Shown here: piece by piece, positions 34,894-44,691 of the stretch
Position numbering within the stretch: position 1 is the stretch's first letter
Layout: every line of letters starts with the position of its first letter
Source: Cohaesibacter intestini
Lineage (GTDB): Bacteria > Pseudomonadota > Alphaproteobacteria > Rhizobiales > Cohaesibacteraceae
DNA length: 64,000 nucleotides
Assembly (NCBI RefSeq): GCF_003324485.1
Contig: NZ_QODK01000003.1
Location: 558,001 to 622,000 of the forward strand
Direction of reading: 5' to 3'
Position numbers and translations under genes: made by a program
The notes under the pieces: model-generated
The model's database searches: none
Seen by the model: the letters and a program-made list of their open reading frames with translations, nothing else
What the model was told of the DNA's origin: nothing

Positions 34894-35378
34894 TGACTGG
34901 TCTCCAGACTCTCGACTTCATTCGCCTGTCCGAACTGCCAGACCTTGCCGCACCATGCGCCGCCTTTCATGCGGATTTGAGCGGTGATGACAGCATAGAG
35001 GGCTATGAAATGCGCTTGGCTGCCTTCCGCAAGCTGGCGCTTGATGGTGAGCAGGAAGATGCGATTGTCGCTTACCGGGCAGACGGGGAGAAGGAAGGGC
35101 AGATTGTCGGGCTCGCGGCTCTGGTCCAGACCGATACCGAAGCCTTTGACGATCTTGGACCTTGGATTTCAGGCATCTCGGTTGCCCCTGATCTGAAAGG
35201 CTCGTCTCTGGCCCTCGATCTGGTCGAGAAGGTCGAGGCCATCGCCCGTGACTATGGCTTCGAAGAGCTGTTCATCGCCACTGGAGAGCCGGACCTGCAC
35301 CGGACCAGCGGCTATCAGAAGATCGAGCCATTCGACAAGAACGGCTCGGAATTCTGGGTGTTGGGCAAGGCGCTTTAA
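34893..35378 (+). CDS. GNAT-family N-acetyltransferase
   Basis: 161 residues from ATG 34893, which overlaps the stop of the LOG gene by one base. The acetyl-CoA-binding region is ISGISVAPDLKGSSLALDLVEKVEAIARDYGF; the classic QxxGxG/A is imperfect here. Substrate unknown. The stop overlaps that of the convergent HAD gene by four bases (TTTAAA at 35374-35379). Confidence 0.78.
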   Translation: MTGLQTLDFIRLSELPDLAAPCAAFHADLSGDDSIEGYEMRLAAFRKLALDGEQEDAIVAYRADGEKEGQIVGLAALVQTDTEAFDDLGPWISGISVAPDLKGSSLALDLVEKVEAIARDYGFEELFIATGEPDLHRTSGYQKIEPFDKNGSEFWVLGKAL

Positions 35379-36046
35379 AGATTCAGAAGCCCTGTCAGAT
35401 CCTTCAGCTGCGCCAAGGGTGAGAAGTCGCGATACTCATCTGGTTGGCCGGTCCTGTTGATCCAGACCGTCTGGAAGCCATAGGCGCTCGCCCCGGCAAT
35501 GTCCCAGCGGTTTGAAGACTGGAAAGACACCGCACTGGGGAAACAGCGAAAGGCAGTGGTCACCAGATCGTAGGTCGCCGGCTTTGTCTTGAAGGTGCGA
35601 ATGCCATCGACCGACAGGACATGATCAAACAGGTCGCCAAGACCATTGCGCTCCACTGCCGACGACAGCATGGCGGGTGAGCCATTGGACAGAATCGCCA
35701 GTTCTTTCCCGCTTCCCTTCAGCTGCTCAAGAATGGTGCGCACTTCTTCATAGGCATCCAGCTCCTCATAGGCCGCCAACAAATCGCCGCGCACAGCACG
35801 GTCAACTTCGGGATATTTGCTAAAAGTAAAGTCGAGTGCGCGCTCGGTCAGAGCCCAAAAGTCGACATAACGCTCCATCAGGGCATAGATCCAGCTATAT
35901 TCCAGTTGCTTTAGTCGCCACAGATCGGAAAATGCCTGTGCGTCTGGACCGAGACGATCGCCATGGCGGCGCACGGCAGAATGAACATCAAACAAGGTCC
36001 CATAGGCGTCAAATACGAAAATGGAGCATGGATCCTGTCCCGCCAT
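35375..36046 (-). CDS. Haloacid dehalogenase-type hydrolase (type II)
   Basis: 223 residues, the size of L-2-haloacid dehalogenases. Asp13 in FVFDAYGTLFD is the nucleophile; LSNGSP, FKTKPATYD and SFQSSNRWDIAGA are the other motifs, the last typical of type II enzymes. The ATG at 36046 follows GGGGGAGAGAG. Halide release from haloalkanoates is possible, but many family members act on phosphate esters. Confidence 0.87.
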   Translation of the reverse strand: MAGQDPCSIFVFDAYGTLFDVHSAVRRHGDRLGPDAQAFSDLWRLKQLEYSWIYALMERYVDFWALTERALDFTFSKYPEVDRAVRGDLLAAYEELDAYEEVRTILEQLKGSGKELAILSNGSPAMLSSAVERNGLGDLFDHVLSVDGIRTFKTKPATYDLVTTAFRCFPSAVSFQSSNRWDIAGASAYGFQTVWINRTGQPDEYRDFSPLAQLKDLTGLLNL

Positions 36047-36526
36047 GTCTCTCTCCCCCTTTTTTATCGTCAGGTTCTTTTTTTATTCAGGTTGGCTTTG
36101 CCTTCAGGCCGAAAGCCATTTTGACTTGTTGCCTCGGCGCCGCAAATAACAGGGCCGGAGCGGAAAGGCAGAGTTGCCCATGGTTGACCATATTTCAAGG
36201 GGGCAAAGGGTCGTAGGCACCCCATAGGCGAGATGGTGGGGTAAAAGTGCGTAGTTTGAGAAGGTTTCTTGCGCTTTCTTTGCTCTTTCAACAGAAGAGA
36301 GAATGATTTGCACCTTATTTCATCAATAGACAGGAATGTCTTGACCTCTGCGCCCAGTTTGGTTTCCATTCAGATCTGAAAAATATCCTGCCATGCCTGC
36401 CGAAAGGCACCCCGGACACATCGCAATGCAAAGGATCAGGCCGGCTCCCGTGAAGGGTCAAAGGCCGGGAAAGTACCTGTATGCGCGAACCAGACAAGGC
36501 ATGGGACAACAACTGAGGGAAAGACG
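36047..36526. other. 480-bp spacer, no convincing gene
   Basis: Divergent spacer between the HAD and branched-chain aminotransferase genes. A reverse 99-codon frame (36070-36369) has no recognisable homology. A weak GGCTTT / AAAGCC inverted repeat (36094-36117) is present. I see no RNA gene. Confidence 0.45.
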
Positions 36527-37381
36527 ATGACGGAATTTTCAAAAACCTGGACCTGGTACAAAGGGGAATGGCATGAAGGCAATCCGCCACTGATGGGCCC
36601 TCGGGCCCACGCCTTCTGGCTTGGCTCGACGGTTTTTGACGGCGCCCGCGTGTTTGACGGTGTGATGCCTGATCTCGACCTTCATTGTGGTCGCACCAAC
36701 GATTCGGCCTCGGCTCTTGGTATGAATCCGACCATGCAGGTTGGTGAAATGATGGAGCTGACCAAGGAAGGCGCGGCCAAATTCGACGCAGGCTCTGCCA
36801 TCTATGTGCGCCCGACCTATTGGGCCGTTGGGCAGGGCAATGGTGTCATCGCCGCCCATCCTGATGAAATCGACTTTTGCCTGACGCTGTTCGATGCCCC
36901 CCTGAACAAGACTGGCAGCATCAGTGTCGGCACCACCTCATTCCGTCGCCCGACAATTGAAACCATGCCGGTCAACGCCAAGGCAGCCTGCCTCTATCCC
37001 AACAATGCTCGCTGTCTCAACGAAGCCATTGCCAATGGATTTGACAATGCGCTTGTTTGCGACATGTTGGGCAATGTGGCTGAACTGGCCACCGCCAACG
37101 TCTTCATCGTCAAGGACGGCATCGTCAAGACCCCGATCCCGAATGGGACATTCCTCAATGGCATCACCCGCCAGCGTGTCATCAAGCTGCTTCGGGAAGC
37201 CGGCGAAACCGTGGTCGAATGTACCCTGAAGCCGCAGGATTGCCTTGAGGCTGACGAAATGTTCTCGACGGGGAACTATTCCAAGGTCACCCCGATCCAC
37301 ACATTCTGTGATCGTGAGCTTGGTATCGGCCCCATCGCCGAACGTGCGCGTGCGCTCTATTGGGACTATGCCCACAAATAG
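36527..37381 (+). CDS. ilvE: Branched-chain amino acid aminotransferase (class IV)
   Basis: 284 residues, normal for class IV PLP aminotransferases. Conserved pieces are LGSTVFDGARVFDG, LYVRPTY-like IYVRPTYWAVG, the PLP-lysine region VNAKAACLYPNN and GNVAELATANVFIVKDG. It makes or degrades leucine, isoleucine and valine by transamination with 2-oxoglutarate. The ATG follows GGGAAAG. A terminator is 36 bp past the stop. It fits with the mutase and thiolase as part of branched-chain amino acid use. Confidence 0.88.
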   Translation: MTEFSKTWTWYKGEWHEGNPPLMGPRAHAFWLGSTVFDGARVFDGVMPDLDLHCGRTNDSASALGMNPTMQVGEMMELTKEGAAKFDAGSAIYVRPTYWAVGQGNGVIAAHPDEIDFCLTLFDAPLNKTGSISVGTTSFRRPTIETMPVNAKAACLYPNNARCLNEAIANGFDNALVCDMLGNVAELATANVFIVKDGIVKTPIPNGTFLNGITRQRVIKLLREAGETVVECTLKPQDCLEADEMFSTGNYSKVTPIHTFCDRELGIGPIAERARALYWDYAHK

Positions 37382-37417
37382 AGGGCCAATGGAGCGTGAA
37401 AATTGGGCATTCACAAA

Positions 37418-37441
37418 GGGGAGCATTGCTCTCCTTTTTTT
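37418..37441 (+). terminator. Rho-independent terminator of the aminotransferase gene
   Basis: GGGGAGC and GCTCTCC (one G-U pair) around ATT, followed by seven Ts. Confidence 0.83.
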
Positions 37442-37675
37442 GTTCTTGGAGTTATTGCATCCGTTAACATCCAGTTGGGCTATTGCCCAGCTTTTGACAT
37501 TTTGCTGATCTAGATATCCAGTGAGCGTCAGGAATGGACTGCCATTCTTGACAGGTTTCTGATCCTTGCAGTCTGCACCACGCCCATTGTGGCATGCCTG
37601 TCGGTCAAGTCAGGATCACGAAGACAGAATATTGAAGAGGTCCATCCCCGGATCTCTAATCTCAGGAGCTTGATT

Positions 37676-38023
37676 TTGGCGAGAAAGAGTCTTTATGCGT
37701 TTCTCTCATTGGCAATCACGCTCTCGGTCATAGCCGGACCGATGGTCATGCTCTCCTTGCCATCGCTCGCTGCCCAGCGCCCCAATCCCAAACCGGAAAA
37801 GTGCTTCGCGCTGGCCAAGCAAATCGGAGCCTCGCGGGTCTGGTGGGGGCGCCATGTAGGCTCGCGCGAGCGAGACACGATGTTTGACTGGGGGCCGCGC
37901 CGGGAATATTTCAATGCAATCGGCTGTTTCAAGAGCCGTCAGGATTGTGAGAATTGGCTTTATTGGAAGCGCACCGAATTTTATGACTTCCACGCCATCA
38001 AACCCTGCCGGCGCGGGCTCTGA
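37676..38023 (+). CDS. Small secreted protein with four cysteines, function unknown
   Basis: From TTG 37676 (AGGAG seven bases before) the product has 115 residues and a signal peptide (LYAFLSLAITLSVIAGPMVML, cleavage near LAA). The mature part of ~85 residues has four cysteines (KCFAL, GCFKS, QDCEN, KPCRR), which suggests two disulfides in the periplasm. An upstream ATG at 37589 would add a non-hydrophobic lead. I do not recognise the family. Convergent with sodB, with a terminator between. Confidence 0.65.
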   Translation: MARKSLYAFLSLAITLSVIAGPMVMLSLPSLAAQRPNPKPEKCFALAKQIGASRVWWGRHVGSRERDTMFDWGPRREYFNAIGCFKSRQDCENWLYWKRTEFYDFHAIKPCRRGL

Positions 38024-38074
38024 GAGAGCGAAATTGGCTGAGGTGCAGCAGGCGAAGTAGAACAAGACAAAAAG

Positions 38075-38104
38075 AAACCCCGCCTCTTGAAGAGACGGGG
38101 TTTT
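38075..38104 (+). terminator. Terminator between the small secreted protein and sodB
   Basis: AAACCCCGCCTCTT (38075-38088), GA, AGAGACGGGG (38091-38100) and TTTT. The stem has one mismatch. It can also serve the convergent sodB gene. Confidence 0.85.
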
Positions 38105-38146
38105 CCTGTTTCTGAGGTCGTCAGTCAGAGACAGGTGCTTTTTCCC

Positions 38147-38746
38147 TTAGGAAGCAGCTTCCAGAAGCTCGGCGACATAGTCCCAGTTGATGAGATTGTC
38201 GAACCATGCTTCGAGATATTTCGGACGCGCATTCCGGTAGTCGATGTAATAGGAATGCTCCCAAACGTCACAGCCCAAGAGCGGCACGCCACCATGCACC
38301 AGCGGGTTTTCGCCGTTCGGGGTCTTGGTGACAGCCAGTTTGCCGTCAACCAGAGCTAACCAGCACCAGCCAGAACCGAACTGGGTCAGACCAGCATTGA
38401 TGAAGTCGGCGCGGAACTTGTCCATGCCACCCAGATCAGATTCGATCTTTGCGGCCAGAGCGCCCGGTACACCAGCTTCCTTGGCGACCGGCTTCATCCA
38501 TTTCCAAAAATGGATATGGTTGTAATGCTGAGCCGCATTGTTGAACAGGCCCGGATTTTTGCCGTAGCTTTCCTTGACGACTTCTTCGAGGCTCTTGCCT
38601 TCCAGACCGGAATCCTTCAGCAGGTTGTTGCCGTTGGTGACATAGGCAAGGTGATGCTTGTCATGGTGAAATTCGAGCGTTTCAGCGGACATGAAGTCAC
38701 CGAGCGCGTCATAGGAATAAGGAAGTTCGGGAAGTTCAAAAGCCAT
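38147..38746 (-). CDS. sodB: Iron/manganese superoxide dismutase
   Basis: 199 residues, usual length. The metal ligands are visible as His in FHHDKHHLAYV, AAQHYNHIHFW and the Asp/His pair in DVWEHSYYIDYRN. GSGWCWLAL and the N-terminal AFELPELPYSYDAL are also conserved. It converts superoxide to hydrogen peroxide and oxygen in the cytoplasm. The metal (Fe versus Mn) cannot be decided reliably here. ATG 38746 follows AAGGAG. Confidence 0.95.
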   Translation of the reverse strand: MAFELPELPYSYDALGDFMSAETLEFHHDKHHLAYVTNGNNLLKDSGLEGKSLEEVVKESYGKNPGLFNNAAQHYNHIHFWKWMKPVAKEAGVPGALAAKIESDLGGMDKFRADFINAGLTQFGSGWCWLALVDGKLAVTKTPNGENPLVHGGVPLLGCDVWEHSYYIDYRNARPKYLEAWFDNLINWDYVAELLEAAS

Positions 38747-38962
38747 CGAATATCTCCTTGTCGAAAAGCCAGCATCTCCGGGAAGGTTTTGCTGTTTGAT
38801 TTAGGTCAAAATAGGGTCAAAGCGGTCCGAGAACAAGGGGGCAAGGTCAATTCTTCGACGAACTGCTAAAAAATTCACAATTGAAAAGAAAGAGATAGAG
38901 CAATTATTGCGTCTCTTTTGAGATGTGGCATCAAAATGGCTGCGGTCGTGCCTTCAAGGCAC

Positions 38963-40039
38963 TCATCGCCCAGAGCGCGAAAGCAGCAGATTCTGCAATC
39001 GATAGGAAAAATGAGCACGTGAAAAATCCTCTTCGCGGATTCTCTCATAGCATGCCTTCTTGATGCGGTAGATATGCGCCCGATCGTCAAGCAACTCCTG
39101 AAGTTGTACCGCCAACATAAAAGCATCATCAATTGGCACCAAAGGCGCCACCATGCCACCTTTGAGAATATCCATCGCACCATTGGTGCAGGTGGCAACA
39201 CAGGCAAGACCCGCATCCATCATACTGCACAAGTCAAGCGAGTAGGCAGTATCCCTTGAGGTCAGACAAAAAAGATCGATGCTGTTGGCCAACTCATAGC
39301 TCGATGCCACTCCGACAAACTCGATGAAGGGGGCGATATGATCCGCCAGTTCCTTCATGTCATGCTCGGTCGGTCCATTGCCAGCAACGACAAAGTGGAT
39401 CTCCGGATGGCTCTGCTTGAGCAATTGCGCCATGTGAATGAAAACCCCAAGCCCGTCCCCCTCAAGGAAAGGAGCGGAGGTGCCGATGCGCAGCGGGGTC
39501 TGCTCGTCGGGCAAGGTTTTGACGCTATCAAACCGGCATTCATAGGGATAGGGCAGAACTTCAATCGGCGGACCATCCTCGATCAGGTCTTTCGCAAGGT
39601 CGGCAATGCCGGAATTCAGGACAATGATCTGGTTGGCTGCGCTGAAGCGCTCAACCTGATCATCGTGGCAAATGCCGACCACCTTGCGGGCAATCACCCC
39701 AAGACCGCGACAGGCATAGCCCTCATGAGTCAGCGCTATATCATAGCGCCAGCGCCGCATAGCAGTCAGGATCGGCCACAATTGGGGCGTGCGCATCAGC
39801 AGCTTGCGGGCAAAGTCAGACAGGGGATGCAACGTTAACCCCTCGGCTCGTGCCCTGTCTGCCAACCGTGAGCCATTGGGAGCTATAATCGTGATGTCAA
39901 ACTGCTGTGCGTCCAGCAACTCATCGAGATACAGCATGTAGGCCGCCTCGGCGAGAGCGGCGTCCGCACGGTCCGGCGCAAAAAACAGTAGGCTCGGACG
40001 GTGGGCTGCCTGTTCATTGGCCATGACATCTTTATGCAT
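38963..40039 (-). CDS. Glycosyltransferase, family 4-like
   Basis: 358 residues with a GT-B shape: an N-terminal acceptor domain (LLFFAPDRADAALAEAAYML) and a C-terminal donor domain with FVVAGNGPTEHDMKELADHI, FVGVASSYELANSIDLFCL and a DAGLACVATCTNGAMD block. These match GT4 enzymes that transfer sugars to lipid or polysaccharide acceptors. The donor sugar is unknown. ATG 40021 is an alternative start. It diverges from a FemAB-like acetyltransferase, which also can act in polysaccharide or wall work. Confidence 0.78.
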   Translation of the reverse strand: MHKDVMANEQAAHRPSLLFFAPDRADAALAEAAYMLYLDELLDAQQFDITIIAPNGSRLADRARAEGLTLHPLSDFARKLLMRTPQLWPILTAMRRWRYDIALTHEGYACRGLGVIARKVVGICHDDQVERFSAANQIIVLNSGIADLAKDLIEDGPPIEVLPYPYECRFDSVKTLPDEQTPLRIGTSAPFLEGDGLGVFIHMAQLLKQSHPEIHFVVAGNGPTEHDMKELADHIAPFIEFVGVASSYELANSIDLFCLTSRDTAYSLDLCSMMDAGLACVATCTNGAMDILKGGMVAPLVPIDDAFMLAVQLQELLDDRAHIYRIKKACYERIREEDFSRAHFSYRLQNLLLSRSGR

Positions 40040-40327
40040 AACGCTAACAACCTGAAGAACGCGCCCACAGAAGGCGAATCACACTGAAGTTCCGACAATG
40101 GCCTGATATGGCAGGTTTGCACAAATGCTGCAACACAGTCTGTGGTGCCCAGGCGTCTCACGAGCATGAACAAGCCAGTATGGAGTATCAGCTGCCATAT
40201 TCTCTTTTCCCCAAGGCCGTTTGGCTTTCGTTAACCCTAAAGCCCTTTCTTTCTTGCGATCCGCAGGAGGGAAACATTCGGAAACACAATCTGAAGGTTT
40301 TTCGCCTAACTTTTGGGCAGACACCAG

Positions 40328-41470
40328 ATGGTGGCTCAGGCGACGGACGTGGGGAGATATGTCGTGCCCAACAGGCATTGTTTTAAAATAGAATATCTTG
40401 ATGCATTTGATTTTCTGAGCGAAGAATTTCAGACCTTGTATGAGACAAGCAACGCAACGGTGTTCCAGCATCCGTTGTGGCTGCATCTGATGTATCAGAA
40501 TCTCATTCCCAAATGCGGCGTTGATCCCGTCATCATAACGGTTCGTGACCCAAACAATGGCAGCTTGAAATCTGTGCTGCCGCTGGTGCGCAGTTCCTAT
40601 GTGGGACTGAGTTGTATCGAGCCTGCAGATTTGGGGATTTGCGACTATAATGCGGCGATCACGGTCAAGGAACTTGGCGACGATTTGCTTTCCGATGACA
40701 GGTTGCGAGAGAAGATTATCAATGAACTGCGCCCGGTTCATTTGATCTTTTTCCGGAAAGTCTCGAAAAGTTGTGAGGTCATAGAGCAGATGCTCGGTGA
40801 AGGCGACGTTGGAGTAATGGAAAGCTGCGCTCATGACGTCGACCTTTTCGCCCCGTATGAGGATTGGAAGAAGGCAATCATGTCTTCAAGCTTTCGTAAG
40901 ACCTTGCGGCGCAATCGACGCAAGTTGGAAGAGTTCGGCGAAGTTTCCTATGAAGTGCTTGATGACCCAATAGAAATTCAGCTGGCAATGGATCTGATGC
41001 GCGAGCAGCGATCCGCGCGCTATGACGACGACCTGTTCCAGCAGGATGCTTTCTTTGACTTCTATTCGAAGGTTGCCAAGGAAGGGGCCCGGATCGGTCT
41101 GGCCCAAACATCGATCCTGCGTGCCGGGGGCGATGTTGTTGCAGTGGAATTTGGCCTGATCCATAACCATTGCTACCACTTCATTCTCGGAGGCATCACG
41201 GAAGGGCGGTATGCCAAATTGTCGCCGGGTATCCTGGCCATGGACTATGTGCTCGAATTTCGGGCCGAGCAAGGCGACCGTCGTGCGGACTTTACCATCG
41301 GGGATGAAGCCTACAAGGCACGCTTTGGGGCAACTCCAACCCCGCTCAAGCATATGGCGCAGGCTGAAAGCCTGATGGGATCATTGGCGCTTCAAGCCTA
41401 TAATCAGGGCGGTCTGATCAAGACCATTGCCAAGAAGGTTGTCAACATGACCAGTCAACGCTTTGGTTGA
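40328..41470 (+). CDS. FemAB/BioF2-like GNAT acyltransferase (CelD-type)
   Basis: 380 residues from ATG 40328 (TTG at 40313 is in frame but weaker). The central block SSSFRKTLRRNRRKLEEFG, with VAVEFGLIHNHCYHFILGG and KLSPGILAMDYVLE, matches FemAB/CelD-type GNAT proteins, often encoded with exopolysaccharide genes. Acetylation of a polysaccharide or lipid is possible. It is transcribed away from the glycosyltransferase. Bidirectional terminator at 41495-41522. Confidence 0.8.
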   Translation: MVAQATDVGRYVVPNRHCFKIEYLDAFDFLSEEFQTLYETSNATVFQHPLWLHLMYQNLIPKCGVDPVIITVRDPNNGSLKSVLPLVRSSYVGLSCIEPADLGICDYNAAITVKELGDDLLSDDRLREKIINELRPVHLIFFRKVSKSCEVIEQMLGEGDVGVMESCAHDVDLFAPYEDWKKAIMSSSFRKTLRRNRRKLEEFGEVSYEVLDDPIEIQLAMDLMREQRSARYDDDLFQQDAFFDFYSKVAKEGARIGLAQTSILRAGGDVVAVEFGLIHNHCYHFILGGITEGRYAKLSPGILAMDYVLEFRAEQGDRRADFTIGDEAYKARFGATPTPLKHMAQAESLMGSLALQAYNQGGLIKTIAKKVVNMTSQRFG

Positions 41471-41494
41471 TCGCCATCGCTGAAGCCAAAATAA

Positions 41495-41522
41495 AAAAGC
41501 CGCCCAACATGGGGCGGCTTTT
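41495..41522. terminator. Bidirectional terminator between the acyltransferase and oligopeptidase genes
   Basis: AAAAGCCGCCC (41495-41505), a 6-nt loop and GGGCGGCTTTT (41512-41522). Confidence 0.9.
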
Positions 41523-41537
41523 GTTTTTTGGGGGCCA

Positions 41538-43658
41538 TCAGAGCTTGCCGCTGATCTTCAGAGCAAAGGCATATTCAAGTGCCGTTTCCTTCAGGCGATC
41601 AAAGCGCCCGGACGCGCCCGCATGACCGCTGTCCATATTGATCTTCAGCAGCAGCAAATTGTCGTCCTGTCGCTTTTCGCGCAGCTTGGCGACCCATTTT
41701 GCAGGCTCCCAATAGGTTACCCGAGGATCGGTCAATCCACCAACAGCCAGGATGGCCGGATAGGACTGTTCCCTGACCTGGTCATAGGGGCTGTAGGCTG
41801 CGATCGTGCGGTAGTCTTCTTCCGAAGCGATGGGATTGCCCCATTCTGGCCATTCTGGCGGAGTGAGGGGCAGCGTGTCATCGAGCATCGTGTTGAGCAC
41901 ATCGACGAACGGCACCAAAGCCAGAATGCCAGAGAAAAGATCCGGTGCCATATTGGCAACCGCCCCCATCAGCATACCGCCAGCCGATCCGCCTTCAGCC
42001 ACAATCCGGCCGCGCGCGGTATATCCTTGTTCGACGAGGAACTCCCCTGCAGCAATAAAGTCCTTGAAGGTGTTTGGTTTCTTCTCGCGTTTGCCGTTGG
42101 AGTACCAGGCAAAGCCCTTCTCCTTGCCTCCGCGAATATGCGCAATGGCATAGACAAAACCGCGATCCACCAGTGAGAGCGCATTGGTCGAGAAACTGGC
42201 CGGAATGGAAATGCCGTAGGATCCGTAGCCATATAACAGGCACGGAGCCGAACCATCGAGCGGCGTATCCTTGCGATAGAGCAGGGTGACTGGCACCTCG
42301 ACACCATCATGACTGGCAGCCATCAGGCGACGGGTGACATACTGTGAGGCATCATGTCCTGACGGGATCTCCTGTTCCTTGCGCAGGGTCCGCGACCGGC
42401 TGGCCATGTTATAATCATAGGTACGCGAAGGGGTCGTCATCGAGCTGTAGCTGAAGCGGATCACGTCGGTGTCAAACTCGAGCGAGCCTCCCAGCCCGAG
42501 CGCATAGGCCTCTTCCTCGAAGGCAATGGCATGTTGCGCGCCGTTGGCGATGTTGCGGATCTGAATCCGGGGCAGGCCATTGGCCCGCTCCATCCAGACC
42601 AAATGGCGCTTGAATATTTCATGGCTGAGGATCAACCGGCCCGGCTCATGGGCAATCATGTCTTGCCAATGCTCACGGCCCGACTGGGTCGGCGCAGCGG
42701 TGACCAGCTTGAAGTCCTCCGCTCCATCCGCATTGGTGAGAATATAGAGGATCCCCATGCCCTCATCGACGCTATATTCGATGCCAGACTCGCGAGCGGC
42801 AATCAATCGGGCCTTGGCCTCATTGTCCCGTGCGTCAAGCAAATAGCATTCACTGGTCTCATGGTCATGGCAGTCGATGATGATGTGATTGCCCGACTGG
42901 CTTTTGCCAATGCCGACAAAGAAACCGGGATCCTGCTCTTCATAGATCAGTGCGTCATCGCTTTGGGCTGTGCCGATCTTGTGGCGGAACACTTTGCAGG
43001 GGCGGTGGTTGTCATCGAGCCATGTATAATAGAAATGGCTGCTGTCCGCACTCCATATTGCTCCACCAGTGGTGCCTTCGATCTGATCAGACAAATCCTC
43101 ACCGGTCGCCAGATTGCGCACCCGGATGGTGAAATACTCTGACCCCTTGGTGTCCACTGCCCAGGCAAGGCGCGCATGATCCGGGCTGTGAGCGGTCGAC
43201 GCCAGCCGGAAAAAGGCATGCCCTTCCGCTTCCTTGTTGCCATCGAACAGGATCACTTCGTCGCCGCCTTCGCGCGGGGTGCGAACCACCAGAGGATATT
43301 GCCCGCCTTCAATGAAGCGCGAGCTGTAGGCAAAGGGACCGTCAGGGGAGGGAACGGAGCTGTCATCCTGCTTGATGCGCCCCTTCATCTCCTCGAACAA
43401 GGCATTTTGCAGGGTTTCCGTGTCAGCCATTTCCTGATTGGTATAGGCGTTTTCGGCCTCCAGGTAGGATTCAATGGCGTCGGGCAAGACCTCTCGGCCC
43501 TGATGCATAACCTCCTGCCAATTGTCCGCCCTGAGCCAGGCATAGGCGTCGGTCATTTCGATGCCATGATGGGTAACGCTGTAAGCGCGCTTCTCGGCGC
43601 GGGGAGCATCAAGCGGATAGGCGGCCTTGGTGGCTTTAGAAGCGGAAAACTGAGACAT
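41538..43658 (-). CDS. S9-family oligopeptidase B
   Basis: 706 residues from ATG 43658. The N-terminal beta-propeller carries DAYAWLRADNWQEV; the C-terminal alpha/beta-hydrolase has the nucleophile GGSAGGMLMG, then the acid and DSGHAG with the catalytic His. Order and length fit oligopeptidase B, a cytoplasmic enzyme that cuts small peptides after Lys and Arg. A frame open to 43724 has no supporting homology. Convergent with the acyltransferase. Confidence 0.9.
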   Translation of the reverse strand: MSQFSASKATKAAYPLDAPRAEKRAYSVTHHGIEMTDAYAWLRADNWQEVMHQGREVLPDAIESYLEAENAYTNQEMADTETLQNALFEEMKGRIKQDDSSVPSPDGPFAYSSRFIEGGQYPLVVRTPREGGDEVILFDGNKEAEGHAFFRLASTAHSPDHARLAWAVDTKGSEYFTIRVRNLATGEDLSDQIEGTTGGAIWSADSSHFYYTWLDDNHRPCKVFRHKIGTAQSDDALIYEEQDPGFFVGIGKSQSGNHIIIDCHDHETSECYLLDARDNEAKARLIAARESGIEYSVDEGMGILYILTNADGAEDFKLVTAAPTQSGREHWQDMIAHEPGRLILSHEIFKRHLVWMERANGLPRIQIRNIANGAQHAIAFEEEAYALGLGGSLEFDTDVIRFSYSSMTTPSRTYDYNMASRSRTLRKEQEIPSGHDASQYVTRRLMAASHDGVEVPVTLLYRKDTPLDGSAPCLLYGYGSYGISIPASFSTNALSLVDRGFVYAIAHIRGGKEKGFAWYSNGKREKKPNTFKDFIAAGEFLVEQGYTARGRIVAEGGSAGGMLMGAVANMAPDLFSGILALVPFVDVLNTMLDDTLPLTPPEWPEWGNPIASEEDYRTIAAYSPYDQVREQSYPAILAVGGLTDPRVTYWEPAKWVAKLREKRQDDNLLLLKINMDSGHAGASGRFDRLKETALEYAFALKISGKL

Positions 43659-43751
43659 TATGCTTTCTTTGTTTCGGGTCCATTCGTGAAGTCCAGAGGT
43701 AAGGTCTCGCAGTACATTCTGCAAGCGCCCGCCTTGCGGCGCATCTGTTGT

Positions 43752-44261
43752 TCACGGGCTTTTGTTCAAATGGCGATAGACGAGGTCCTGTGGCTCTGGT
43801 CTTGCTGCATCCGGGTCGGGAACGGCCCCCATTCGCTCTGCAAGGCGCCGGGACCGGTCATTGGCCGGGTCCATGTAGCTGACAAGGCTTTGAAGCCCCA
43901 AAGAGGCGAAAGCCCAGTCCCGGAAAGCGCAGGCGGCTTCAAAGGCATAGCCTCGACCTTCTGCATGCGGATAGACAAACCAGCCCAATTCTTTTTCAGC
44001 AAAAAGCGGGCCATGATTGATGCCAACCTGACCGACGCACAGGCCGGTTTCTTTCTCCTCGATCATCAGGGCTCCGTGGCCAAAGAGCGGCCAGTTGGCG
44101 ACATCATGGCAGAACATGCCCCATGCTGCAGCTATATCATGCGGCCCTCCCATATACTGGGCGCGGCTTGACTGCATCAGGGCAGAATAGTCTGGCCAAT
44201 CCGAGATCATCATGGGACGTAGCCGTAAACGAGCGGTCTCGATTTCTGGGATCGGTGTCAT
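43752..44261 (-). CDS. GNAT-family N-acetyltransferase, RimJ/RimL-like
   Basis: 169 residues. ARLRLRPMMISDWPDYSALM, ELGWFVYPHAEGRGYAFEAACAF and YMDPANDRSRRLAERMG give the RimJ/RimL group, which acetylates protein N-termini or small molecules. Start is ATG 44261 (a TTG at 44264 is directly before). It diverges from the CHMI gene; the spacer of 94 bp is short. Confidence 0.85.
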   Translation of the reverse strand: MTPIPEIETARLRLRPMMISDWPDYSALMQSSRAQYMGGPHDIAAAWGMFCHDVANWPLFGHGALMIEEKETGLCVGQVGINHGPLFAEKELGWFVYPHAEGRGYAFEAACAFRDWAFASLGLQSLVSYMDPANDRSRRLAERMGAVPDPDAARPEPQDLVYRHLNKSP

Positions 44262-44355
44262 CAAATTCGCTTTGCTGAAAAGTCTGTATTGAAAAGTCAG
44301 GTATAAATGCTAGCTATAAGAGCCTCAGGGACAAGCCGCAAGGAGGAGCAATCCG

Positions 44356-44691
44356 ATGCCGCATATGGTAATTTCTTACGCCAAGCCGATTGAAGAAAAA
44401 GTTGATATCGCAAAAATGGTTCAACTTGTCTGGGACACAGCCGACAAGACCGGTTTGTTCAATCCCGCTGCTATCAAGGTGCGCGCCCTGCCGGTGGAAC
44501 ACTTTTTGACTGCCAATACAGATCAGCCCTTCATTCATATCGATGCAAAATTGTTTGCCGGACGCACCGATGCGCAGAAACAGGCGATGATTCAGGATCT
44601 GTTCAATGCGTTGAAAGGGCTGGTGCCTGACACGGTTTCGCTTAGTGTCGAGGCCATCGACATGGACCAATCCAACTATATAAAAAGCTGA
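44356..44691 (+). CDS. 5-carboxymethyl-2-hydroxymuconate isomerase (CHMI) family
   Basis: 111 residues of the tautomerase superfamily. Mature Pro1 would follow the initiator Met (MPHMVISYAKP), and FIHIDAKLFAGRT and LSVEAIDMD are characteristic of CHMI. The classic role is in homoprotocatechuate degradation, but no other genes of that pathway are near, so a stand-alone tautomerase is likely. The ATG follows GGAGGAG. Confidence 0.85.
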   Translation: MPHMVISYAKPIEEKVDIAKMVQLVWDTADKTGLFNPAAIKVRALPVEHFLTANTDQPFIHIDAKLFAGRTDAQKQAMIQDLFNALKGLVPDTVSLSVEAIDMDQSNYIKS

